Notes under the pieces: model-generated
Told to the model about the DNA's origin: nothing
Databases searched by the model: none
What the model saw: the letters and a program-made list of their open reading frames with translations, nothing else
Program-made: the position numbers and the translations under genes
In this document: positions 33,505 to 40,284 of the stretch, piece after piece
Position numbering within the stretch: position 1 is the stretch's first letter
How the letters are laid out: each line of letters begins with the position of its first letter
Origin: Butyricicoccus pullicaecorum
GTDB lineage: Bacteria > Bacillota > Clostridia > Oscillospirales > Butyricicoccaceae
NCBI GenBank assembly: GCA_018365995.1
Contig: JAGZIY010000018.1
Span: 1-52,031, forward strand
Length of the DNA: 52,031 nt
Direction: 5' to 3'

Positions 33505-33942
33505 ATGGTATTACATCTAACACAGACAAAAGCCGCCCTAATGGGCGGCACTGCTGTTATCGGTGCATGGATTAGTGAGTTGTTCGGCGGCTGGGATACG
33601 GCAATTGTAACGCTCATACTGTTTATGGCTCTCGATTATATATCTGGACTGGTGGTTGCGGGGGTATTTCACCGGAGCGACAAAACGAAGTCTGGCAAGC
33701 TGGATAGTGCTGCTTGTTGGCGGGGGCTACTCAAAAAGGGCATGACGCTTGTGGTCGTGCTGGTTGCTGTCCGGCTGGATATCGTACTGGGTACGTCCTT
33801 TGTACGCGAGGCGGTTGTCATTGCGTACATCGCGAATGAGACCATCAGTATTATTGAGAATGCTGGCAGAATGGGGCTTCCAATCCCTGATACAATTATG
33901 AAAGCGATAGAACAGCTGCAAGGCAAGACAGAACAAAAATAA
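33505..33942 (+). CDS. Phage holin (toxin secretion/phage lysis family)
   Basis: A 145-residue protein with hydrophobic segments AALMGGTAVIGAWISELFGG, AIVTLILFMALDYISGLVVA and GMTLVVVLVAVRLDIVLGTS, and the LDYISGLVVAGV signature of the Bacteriophage_holin_4 family. It forms membrane lesions that release the endolysin encoded next. The ATG at 33505 with AAGGTGA upstream is used. The gene ends six bases before the palindrome copy at 33948. Confidence 0.9.
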   Translation: MVLHLTQTKAALMGGTAVIGAWISELFGGWDTAIVTLILFMALDYISGLVVAGVFHRSDKTKSGKLDSAACWRGLLKKGMTLVVVLVAVRLDIVLGTSFVREAVVIAYIANETISIIENAGRMGLPIPDTIMKAIEQLQGKTEQK

Positions 33943-33947
33943 AAAAT

Positions 33948-33964
33948 GTGCCCAATTTGGACAC
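33948..33964. repeat. Phage 17-bp palindrome, copy 8, one mismatch (GTGCCCAATTTGGACAC)
   Basis: Lies between the holin stop and the GGGGAGGA ribosome binding site of the endolysin gene, 15 bases before its start codon. Confidence 0.75.
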
Positions 33965-33979
33965 ACGGGGAGGATTGAT

Positions 33980-35140
33980 ATGATACAACACACAAAGGAT
34001 TTTATCCAGCGGATTGCCTCTGCTGCGTCTCGGGATATGCAGAGTTTTGGTATCCTTGCGTCCGTGACCATTGCACAGGCAATTCTGGAAAGCGGCTGGG
34101 GGGCATCAGAACTGGCAACCCACGCAAACGCCTTATTTGGGATTAAAGCGGACAAGCGTTGGAGCGGACGCACGTATGAAATCAAAACCAAGGAGTGGTA
34201 TGACGGTAACGAGCCTGTTATCATTGTGGACACGTTCCGCGCGTACTCCACATGGAAAGAGTCCATAGCAGACCACACAGTGTTTCTAACAGCTTCCCCA
34301 CGCTATCGCTATGTTATTGGGGAGCAGGATTACAAAAAGGCTTGTAAGGCGTTACAGGCAGCAGGATACTCGACTGACCCCGATTATGCAAATAAACTGA
34401 TACGGCTAATCGAGAAATATAATTTAACCGAATACGACAAGAGGGAAAACAAAATGAAAAAACCGTGTAACCCTGCAAATTACACGCAGAAAGACCGAAA
34501 CGAAACAAAATACATCGTTGTGCATTATACTTCCAACAAGGGAGACACTGCAAAGAATAATGCAGACTACTTTGCACGGGAAAAGGTTGGTGCATCGGCG
34601 CACTTCTTTGTGGACGAGAAAGAAATCTGGGAAAGCGTACCGGAAACCAGCGTTGCGTGGCATTGCGGTGCAAAGCAATATAAACACTCTGAGTGCCGGA
34701 ATGCAAACAGCATCGGGGTGGAAATCTGCATGAATGACAGGGCGGGCAAGGTTAGACAGGGAAGCATCGACCATGCTGCAAAGTTGGTGCGCGAACTGAT
34801 GCAGCGATATAAAATTCCGCCGGAATATGTATTACGTCACTATGATGTGACAGGGAAATGCTGCCCGCGCCCAATGGTGGACAATCCTGCGCTTTGGCAG
34901 GCGTTCAAAAATAAACTAATAGCAGAACAGGAGGAATCTATGAAGATTTATAAGCATACAACTGAAATGCCTGAATGGGCGCAGGGAACGTTTCGTCGGC
35001 TGATTGATGCCGGAATTGTTAAGGTGGACGAGAAAGGTGAAATCGCTGTGCAGGAATCCAGCGTGCAGCCGATGGTCTATTTAGACCGGCTGTGTGGTGG
35101 GAAGATTGAGGAACTGTCAGCAATCATGAAAGCTAGGTGA
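33980..35140 (+). CDS. Two-domain endolysin: glucosaminidase plus N-acetylmuramoyl-L-alanine amidase
   Basis: A 386-residue lysin. Residues about 1-150 are a FlgJ-like glucosaminidase domain (SVTIAQAILESGWGASELAT with the catalytic Glu; ANALFGIKADKRW). Residues about 165-310 are an Amidase_2 domain with zinc ligands in YIVVHYTSNKGDT, VAWHCGAKQ and VLRHYDVTGKCCPRP. The last 70 residues (TEMPEWAQGTFRRLIDAGIV) are probably a wall-binding helix bundle. No signal peptide, so release depends on the holin. GGGGAGG precedes the ATG. Confidence 0.93.
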   Translation: MIQHTKDFIQRIASAASRDMQSFGILASVTIAQAILESGWGASELATHANALFGIKADKRWSGRTYEIKTKEWYDGNEPVIIVDTFRAYSTWKESIADHTVFLTASPRYRYVIGEQDYKKACKALQAAGYSTDPDYANKLIRLIEKYNLTEYDKRENKMKKPCNPANYTQKDRNETKYIVVHYTSNKGDTAKNNADYFAREKVGASAHFFVDEKEIWESVPETSVAWHCGAKQYKHSECRNANSIGVEICMNDRAGKVRQGSIDHAAKLVRELMQRYKIPPEYVLRHYDVTGKCCPRPMVDNPALWQAFKNKLIAEQEESMKIYKHTTEMPEWAQGTFRRLIDAGIVKVDEKGEIAVQESSVQPMVYLDRLCGGKIEELSAIMKAR

Positions 35141-35304
35141 CGCCTCAAGTGACGATATCAATCTGCTTTTAGGACTGCAAATCTGTTATGCTTAGGCAAT
35201 TGCCTGTAAAATATACAAGGCTGATTTTTGAATAAAGCAGCGCGAAAAGGTATAAAAAACCAGCTATATGGTGTTTTATAAACACTTTATAGCTGGTTTT
35301 AGTT
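35141..35304. other. Prophage right junction (attR region)
   Basis: Non-coding sequence between the endolysin gene and the tRNA 3' end. The crossover is expected within or next to the tRNA 3' end, but the matching left copy is outside the window, so the exact core cannot be defined. The stretch contains the large hairpin at 35256-35300. Confidence 0.6.
35256..35300. terminator. Bidirectional terminator next to tRNA-Gly
   Basis: AAAACCAGCTATA (35256-35268) pairs perfectly with TATAGCTGGTTTT (35288-35300), with an inner stem GTGTTT/AAACAC. T-tracts exist on both strands, so it can end late phage transcription and the tRNA transcript. Confidence 0.85.
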
Positions 35305-35378
35305 TGGAGCGGATGATGGGAATCGAACCCACACGACCAGCTTGGGAAGCTGGAGTTCTACCACTAAACTACACCCGC
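35305..35378 (-). tRNA. tRNA-Gly (anticodon CCC)
   Basis: The minus strand folds as a cloverleaf: acceptor GCGGGTG with CATCCGC (one G-T pair), D arm GTTTAGTGGTAGAAC, anticodon stem CCAGC/GCTGG with loop TTCCCAA, T arm GGGTTCGATTCCC, and an encoded CCA end at 35305-35307. It reads GGG codons. Its 3' end faces the prophage and is the likely integration site. Confidence 0.95.
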
Positions 35379-35546
35379 GCGATATATATTATTGTAGTCA
35401 GATATATTTGATTTGTCAAGATATTTTAATAAAGTTTGGTGCAGAAACCAAATGAGAACATAATTAAGAGCGGAGGCAGACTCTGTCAAGATATCTAAAC
35501 TGTACTCCAAAGTCTCAAAAAGAATTTATGCAGAAAAATCTAGGAC

Positions 35547-35575
35547 TTGTAATTTCTGCTTGCTTTGTATATAAT
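35547..35575 (+). promoter_or_regulatory. Promoter of yajC
   Basis: TTGTAA (35547-35552) and TATAAT (35570-35575) are 17 bp apart, with start expected about 30 bases before the yajC ATG. Confidence 0.7.
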
Positions 35576-35610
35576 AGTAATATTGATTTGAGGTAGGAGG
35601 TGTTTTATAG

Positions 35611-35919
35611 ATGCTGAATAACTATGGCGCGCTGCTGAGCTCGTTTTTGCCGCTTGTTATCATGGTGCTGATTTTTTATTTTCTGCTCATTCGTCCGCAG
35701 CGAAAGCGTGACAAGGCTGAGCGCGAGATGAGAAATTCGATTCAGGTTGGAGATGAGATTTCAACCATTGGCGGTTTTATTGGTAAGGTTGTGAGCTTAA
35801 AGGAGGATACTCTTGTCATTGAGTCCTCTGCTGATCGTACAAAGCTGAAGCTGTATCGCTGGGCAATCCGCGGCAAGGAAGCGGCTCCGGTGGAGAAGGT
35901 CGAAGAACCGAAGGCATAA
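35611..35919 (+). CDS. yajC: Preprotein translocase subunit YajC
   Basis: A 102-residue protein: one membrane helix (LLSSFLPLVIMVLIFYFLLI) followed by RPQRKRDKAEREMRNSIQVG and a small beta domain (GDEISTIGGFIGKVVSLKED). This is the complete YajC pattern. It associates with SecDF in protein export. AGGAGGTG precedes the ATG. It stands first in a block with a TIGR04086 protein and the SCIFF genes, a conserved order in Clostridia. Confidence 0.95.
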   Translation: MLNNYGALLSSFLPLVIMVLIFYFLLIRPQRKRDKAEREMRNSIQVGDEISTIGGFIGKVVSLKEDTLVIESSADRTKLKLYRWAIRGKEAAPVEKVEEPKA

Positions 35920-35978
35920 CCTGATGCCCTGCCGAATAGCTTTGAGGTAAAGTCATTTGGGCAGGAGGGAATTCGAAA

Positions 35979-36383
35979 ATGAAACAGAATGATGTCAGAC
36001 CGATGGCTGGCTTTGTGCTGGGTGCATCTGTGCTATGCGGATTTGTGCTCACGCTTTTGAGTATGTCTATGTGCGCACTGGCTGTACTCATGGGCAAGCT
36101 GCCAGCTGAACAGATTAACCTTTGGGCAGATCTTTGTCTGACTGTTGGCAGCCTGTTTGCCGCATTCTTTGCGGCGCGGCATGCGCATAGCTGGCAGCCC
36201 TTGTGGGGGCTTGCGGCGGGAGCGTTGTTGTTTGGCTGTCTGGTTCTTTTGAGTCTCGCGTGGTTTGGTGAGCCGGTGCATTTTCCGCGCCTGCTCATCA
36301 ACGCGATACTAGCCCTCGTCTGTGCGGCGGGAGGCGGTGCGCTCGGTGTAAAACGGCGCCGACGCAGGAAACATAGAAAATAG
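35979..36383 (+). CDS. TIGR04086-family membrane protein
   Basis: A 134-residue protein with four hydrophobic segments (VLGASVLCGFVLTLLSMSMC, DLCLTVGSLFAAFFAARHAH, WGLAAGALLFGCLVLLSLAW, LLINAILALVCAAGGGALGV) and a very basic tail (KRRRRRKHRK). Size, topology and position between yajC and the SCIFF precursor fit the TIGR04086 family, whose function is unknown. GGCAGGAGG lies upstream of the ATG. Confidence 0.85.
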   Translation: MKQNDVRPMAGFVLGASVLCGFVLTLLSMSMCALAVLMGKLPAEQINLWADLCLTVGSLFAAFFAARHAHSWQPLWGLAAGALLFGCLVLLSLAWFGEPVHFPRLLINAILALVCAAGGGALGVKRRRRRKHRK

Positions 36384-36402
36384 AAACGGGAGGTACATTA
36401 TC

Positions 36403-36546
36403 ATGACCCATATCAAGACCCTGACTTCTGCAACCCTGAAGCAGACTGCGGCACATGGTGGATGCGGTGAGTGCCAGACTTCTTGCCAGTCCGCTTGCAA
36501 GACTTCTTGCACGGTTGCAAACCAGAAGTGCGAGCACAGCAAGTAA
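36403..36546 (+). CDS. scfA: SCIFF (six-cysteine) ranthipeptide precursor
   Basis: A 47-residue peptide (THIKTLTSATLKQTAAHGGC) with six Cys at positions 20, 23, 27, 31, 35 and 42, the defining pattern of the 'six Cys in forty-five residues' precursor. The N-terminal half is the leader. The maturase encoded next forms thioether links from Cys to acceptor residues. GGGAGG precedes the ATG. SCIFF is nearly universal in Clostridia and has been linked to signalling; its role here is not shown by the sequence. Confidence 0.93.
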   Translation: MTHIKTLTSATLKQTAAHGGCGECQTSCQSACKTSCTVANQKCEHSK

Positions 36547-36563
36547 TTTCACCATTCGACTAC

Positions 36564-36597
36564 GAGGCGTGCCGGACAGGCGCGCCTCATTCTTTTA
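36564..36597 (+). terminator. Hairpin with T-rich tail between scfA and scfB
   Basis: GAGGCGTGCC (36564-36573) pairs with GGCGCGCCTC (36579-36588, one G-T pair), then ATTCTTTTAT. As a partial terminator it would give much more precursor than maturase transcript. Confidence 0.75.
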
Positions 36598-36646
36598 TAT
36601 CTAAATTTCCGGCTATAACCGGCGTGAAAAAATGGAGGACAGAACG

Positions 36647-38020
36647 ATGATCCATCGTTTTAGAAAAAAAGGTCTGAATTTTCTTATGGATGTCAACAGT
36701 GGAGCCGTGCATCTGCTGGACGATGTATCCTATGAAGTATCTGGACTGATTGATGAGAAGATGACAAAGGAGTGCCCAGAGCGTATTGTAGATGCCCTTG
36801 CACAGTTTGATGCACAGGCGGTACGGGATTCGTATGATGAGCTGTATACCCTCAAGGAAAATGGACAACTCTTTGCAGATGATGATTACATTGATGTAAG
36901 TAAGTATATTCCGACAGATGCACCTGTCAAGGCGCTGTGTCTGCATGTTGCACATGACTGCAACCTCAGATGCCAGTACTGCTTTGCATCCACTGGTGAC
37001 TTCGGTACGGGACGAAAGGTGATGCCATTTGAGGTTGCACAGAAGGCGATAGATTTTGTTATTGCACGTTCAGGTGCACGCCGCAATATTGAGGTGGACT
37101 TCTTTGGCGGAGAGCCTCTGATGGCGTGGGATACAGTCACAAAAACAGTGGATTATGCCCGCTCGCTGGAAGAAAAGCATGGAAAAAAATTCCGTTTTAC
37201 TATCACCACCAATGGTGTTCTGTTGGATGACGAGAAGATCGATTATATCAATGCCAACATGGATAATGTGGTGCTTTCGATTGACGGACGTCCTTCTGTC
37301 AATGATGAGATGCGTAAGACAGTGAACGGCAGCGGCAGTTATGAGGTCATCATGCCAAAATTTCAGAAGCTGGTTGAAAAGCGTGATCCGAAGCTTGACT
37401 ATTATGCGCGTGGAACCTTTACCGGAAAAAATCTGGACTTTGCAGATGATGTACTGCATATTGCAGACCAAGGCTTTGACAGTCTGTCGGTGGAGCCGGT
37501 TGCGGCGGAGGACGGCTGTGGCTATGAGTTAACCGAGGCGGACTTTGACAAGATTTGTGCGGAGTATGATCGCCTGACCGACATCATTGAGCAGCGCCGC
37601 AAGGAAGGAAAGCCATTCCATTTCTTCCACTTCATGGTAGACTTGAATCAGGGACCGTGCGTTGTAAAGCGTCTGCGCGGCTGCGGCGCCGGTTATGAGT
37701 ATGTTGCAGTGACCCCTGAGGGAGATATTTATCCATGCCATCAATTTGTTGGCAACGAGGAATTCCGTCAGGGCTCTATTTTAGACGGCAGCTTTGATAT
37801 GGACATTGCTCATAAGTTTGCTTCTATGAATATCTATACCCGCGAAAAGTGCGGCGATTGCTGGGCAAAGTTCTATTGCTCCGGAGGCTGCTCTGCTGCA
37901 AATAACAATTTCAGCAAGGATTTGAATGTTCCGTATGAGATGGGCTGCAAGATGGAAAAGAAGCGTCTGGAATGTGCAATCTATCTCAAAGCAATCGAAG
38001 CAACGGAGAATGATTTGTAA
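36647..38020 (+). CDS. scfB: Radical SAM SCIFF maturase
   Basis: A 457-residue enzyme. The N-terminus (MIHRFRKKGLNFLMDVNSGA) is a precursor-binding RRE-like domain; the radical SAM site is C105-x-x-x-C109-x-x-C112 (CNLRCQYC); the C-terminal SPASM region has Cys clusters for two more Fe-S centres (GYEYVAVTPEGDIYPCHQFV, then CGDCWAKFYCSGGCSA and the final CAIYL). It installs thioether bonds in the ScfA peptide. The ATG at 36647 with GGAGG upstream is preferred to the ATG at 36632, which lacks such a site. Confidence 0.94.
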   Translation: MIHRFRKKGLNFLMDVNSGAVHLLDDVSYEVSGLIDEKMTKECPERIVDALAQFDAQAVRDSYDELYTLKENGQLFADDDYIDVSKYIPTDAPVKALCLHVAHDCNLRCQYCFASTGDFGTGRKVMPFEVAQKAIDFVIARSGARRNIEVDFFGGEPLMAWDTVTKTVDYARSLEEKHGKKFRFTITTNGVLLDDEKIDYINANMDNVVLSIDGRPSVNDEMRKTVNGSGSYEVIMPKFQKLVEKRDPKLDYYARGTFTGKNLDFADDVLHIADQGFDSLSVEPVAAEDGCGYELTEADFDKICAEYDRLTDIIEQRRKEGKPFHFFHFMVDLNQGPCVVKRLRGCGAGYEYVAVTPEGDIYPCHQFVGNEEFRQGSILDGSFDMDIAHKFASMNIYTREKCGDCWAKFYCSGGCSAANNNFSKDLNVPYEMGCKMEKKRLECAIYLKAIEATENDL

Positions 38021-38057
38021 AACCAAACGAAATTTGTGCGTTCTGCTGTAAAATGCG

Positions 38058-38087
38058 TTGCAAATTTTGGGCACTTTGGCATATAAT
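38058..38087 (+). promoter_or_regulatory. Promoter of the Rossmann-fold gene
   Basis: TTGCAA (38058-38063) and a perfect TATAAT (38082-38087) are separated by 18 bp, about 45 bases before the next start codon. Confidence 0.6.
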
Positions 38088-38137
38088 AAGCATGAAAAGC
38101 GATAGGAAAAATGCTGTATTGAAAGGCAGAATGAGAA

Positions 38138-38608
38138 ATGACACATAATATCCGAATTGCCTGTCTGGGCGCAGGCGAGGGTCTGGCACATGCGGTGCAT
38201 GCATTACTGGAGCATGCGGTCGTTCCTGCGGAAAATATTATTCTTTCCCGCAAAGATGGCCCTAAAATCGAGCGTTTTACAGCAAGTGGCTGTACATTGC
38301 TCGACGATGATATGAATGCAATCATGCGCGGAGAGCTTGTGCTTGTCGTAGCTCCGGGAGATGAACTGGACGCTGTACTGGCACCTGTCTGCGGCTGTAC
38401 TTCTGGTCGGTATCTGATTGCAGTCAGTGATCGGGCAAAGCTATCTGATATCGTAAACCGTGTGGCGCGTGGGACAGAGGTGGTTGCTGTATGTCCAGTA
38501 CCGGACGGTGCCCCTATCATTACGTATACGCAGGGCTTTATGGAATATATAAAGCCACCTTGTGAAGATGTGATACGTGCGATTTTATCAGAGAAGAACA
38601 CAAGATAG
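38138..38608 (+). CDS. ProC-like Rossmann-fold protein, N-terminal domain only
   Basis: A 156-residue protein with a dinucleotide-binding start (IRIACLGAGEGLAHAVHALL) and the pattern of the NADP-binding half of pyrroline-5-carboxylate reductase (VVPAENIILSRKD, VLVVAPGDELDAVLAPV). The C-terminal dimerisation and substrate domain of ProC, about 100 residues, is absent, and no remnant of it follows, so this is probably a stable single-domain relative and not a working reductase. It is followed 74 bases later by a membrane protein gene. Confidence 0.65.
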   Translation: MTHNIRIACLGAGEGLAHAVHALLEHAVVPAENIILSRKDGPKIERFTASGCTLLDDDMNAIMRGELVLVVAPGDELDAVLAPVCGCTSGRYLIAVSDRAKLSDIVNRVARGTEVVAVCPVPDGAPIITYTQGFMEYIKPPCEDVIRAILSEKNTR

Positions 38609-38682
38609 AAGCAGTGTCATAGAATAGGATTGCTGAGAATACCTTAGTTTCAGAGGGATGTACAAAACAGGAGGGACAGACC

Positions 38683-39279
38683 ATGAAACGACAAAGGGTT
38701 CTCAGCTTTTTTTCACTGAGACAGCTGTGGGAAACACCACATTTTGTATTCTTAACTGTTATGCTGCTGTGCGGTGCGCTTGCAGGAAGCTTTACAGGTC
38801 TGCGCAGTGGACAGTATGAGGGAGCGCTGCTGGAGCAGCTTGCCGGACAGATGACTGCACAGATTCAGGATACCTCATGGAGATTCACCGTGCGTGCACT
38901 GTTGGGAGCAGTAGCGTGGCAGGCAGTAGGTATTTTGTTTGGCAGACTGCGCGCCAGCAGTTTGCTGATATCTGGTCTGTGTGCAGCACGTGGTTTTCTG
39001 GCAGCGTTTTCTGCGGCAGCGTTTTTGGCAGCCTTTTCATGGCGTGGACTTGTACTGTCTCTATTAACTGGAGGTGTGAGCGCGGTGATAACGATCCCGT
39101 GTCTTCTCATTACCAGCACAGCGTGCTTTTTGGCGGGACAGGAGAGAAAACGACCGAAAGATTACTGGTATATGCTTCTTAGGTATCGCGCCGCGATTTT
39201 ATGCTGTATGCTGCTCTCTATTGCAGGGGGCATTGTGCGAATCCCTATGTTATTGTTGGCATCAGGCATGGGATTTTGA
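38683..39279 (+). CDS. Multi-pass membrane protein (possibly SpoIIM-related)
   Basis: A 198-residue protein with about five hydrophobic segments (FVFLTVMLLCGALAGSFTGL, GLCAARGFLAAFSAAAFLAA, LVLSLLTGGVSAVITIPCLL and others). Length, topology and the RGFLAAFSAAAF segment resemble stage II sporulation protein M, a peptidoglycan-hydrolase complex component, but the match is weak and I give no symbol. AGGAGGG precedes the ATG. It is probably transcribed with the preceding gene. Confidence 0.6.
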   Translation: MKRQRVLSFFSLRQLWETPHFVFLTVMLLCGALAGSFTGLRSGQYEGALLEQLAGQMTAQIQDTSWRFTVRALLGAVAWQAVGILFGRLRASSLLISGLCAARGFLAAFSAAAFLAAFSWRGLVLSLLTGGVSAVITIPCLLITSTACFLAGQERKRPKDYWYMLLRYRAAILCCMLLSIAGGIVRIPMLLLASGMGF

Positions 39280-39316
39280 TGGTATAAAGTTTTTTAGAAA
39301 AAATTAAAAAAAGTGT

Positions 39317-39345
39317 TGACGAAAGCCATATCATGCGATATAATA
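39317..39345 (+). promoter_or_regulatory. Promoter of tRNA-Ser
   Basis: TTGACG (39317-39322) and TATAAT (39340-39345) with a 17-bp spacer, ending about 40 bases before the tRNA. Confidence 0.82.
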
Positions 39346-39387
39346 AATATCGTCGCTGAGAGATACAGCAAAAATAAAATATCGTAT

Positions 39388-39478
39388 GGAGAGTTGGCTG
39401 AGTGGTCGAAGGCGCACGATTGGAAATCGTGTGTGCGGTAATCCCGTACCCAGGGTTCAAATCCCTGACTCTCCGCCA
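39388..39478 (+). tRNA. tRNA-Ser (anticodon GGA)
   Basis: A 91-nt class II tRNA: acceptor GGAGAGT with ACTCTCC, D arm with GGCTGAGTGGTCGAAGGC, anticodon stem CACGA/TCGTG with loop TTGGAAA, a long variable arm, T arm GGGTTCAAATCCC and an encoded CCA. It reads UCC/UCU codons. Confidence 0.96.
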
Positions 39479-39480
39479 AT

Positions 39481-39517
39481 AAAATTCCTGAAATCGTTTG
39501 GTTTCAGGAATTTTTTT
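39481..39517 (+). terminator. Terminator of tRNA-Ser
   Basis: AAATTCCTGAAA (39482-39493) pairs with TTTCAGGAATTT (39502-39513), followed by further T residues. Confidence 0.88.
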
Positions 39518-40284
39518 ATTTTCAGGGGTTAAAAAAGTTAAATGCTATTTAATAAAAATATATAACATAAAATTCAAAATTGCACCAAAATTGCACGGAT
39601 TATACTATGAATTGTACATTTATGAGGTAAACCTCGTGGAAATAGATGTTTTGGCTTCCGCTGGTTTCATGGCATAATAGTTAAAGAAGTGACTATGATA
39701 CAAGCTGGTTTTATAATGATACCACCAACGGCGCATGGTGTGGAGAGAAGGATTTTCAAGTTCTTGCTGCTGTGATATAATAGTCACACAAGTGACTATG
39801 ATACTGGATATTTCACGATTATACTGTCTGTGGTGCGTAATACGGTGAGAGTGAGTTTCCGTTTCATGCTGGTATAATATCAAAAAGAAAATATGAGTTT
39901 TGCTGCATCTCTAAAATATTTGTTAAGTTGGATGCTGAATCTTGCTTGTATGCAGTTAAATATAATGGATATCATTTTGAAATGTGATTGCAGCAAAGAG
40001 ATTGGCGCGGATTTTTAAGCCTCACGATTGTTGCTGCGTTTACGATTCAAAGAAGAGATATTTCGAAAGAGGCATGCTATTGCGGAGTGACAGCTTATAA
40101 GAAGGAATATTGTACAGAATAGAAATAGACAGGTATGCGTTTTTTTGCTTGCCTGAAAGGAACATGGAGTGGAGAGGCAGCAATTCTGTCTCTGTGTACC
40201 TAAACAGATTCTATTCGATATGGAAGACAATGTATCATTGCGCAAGAAGGATTTGACTTTTTCTCTCGCTTTTAGGAAATCAGA
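39518..40284. other. AT-rich gene-poor stretch downstream of tRNA-Ser
   Basis: About 770 bp without a convincing gene. It contains a direct repeat AAGTGACTATGATAC at 39687-39701 and 39790-39804, the second copy overlapping the inverted repeat TAGTCAC-4-GTGACTA. A minus-strand frame at 39620-39883 has no ribosome binding site and odd composition and is not accepted. The upstream signals of the next gene should lie near 40250. Confidence 0.5.

Larger units (their letters stand above)
2473..35304. mobile_element. Myovirus-type prophage, integrated at tRNA-Gly
   Basis: A continuous set of phage modules in the expected order: integrase and repressor on the minus strand; then Cro, replication, HNH/terminase, portal, ClpP-like protease, capsid, connectors, sheath, tube, frameshifted chaperone, tape measure, LysM/baseplate genes, fibres, holin and endolysin on the plus strand. 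Sheath plus tube shows a contractile tail. The right end abuts the 3' end of tRNA-Gly(CCC), a typical tyrosine-integrase target. The matching left attachment repeat was not found and should lie beyond the element that split the integrase gene. All virion modules look intact; only the integrase is clearly broken. Confidence 0.93.

Noticed and set aside
39620..39883. Minus-strand ORF of 87 codons downstream of tRNA-Ser
   Set aside because: No ribosome binding site, His/Thr-rich odd composition, and it covers a direct repeat; it may be a decayed fragment, but no family is recognised.
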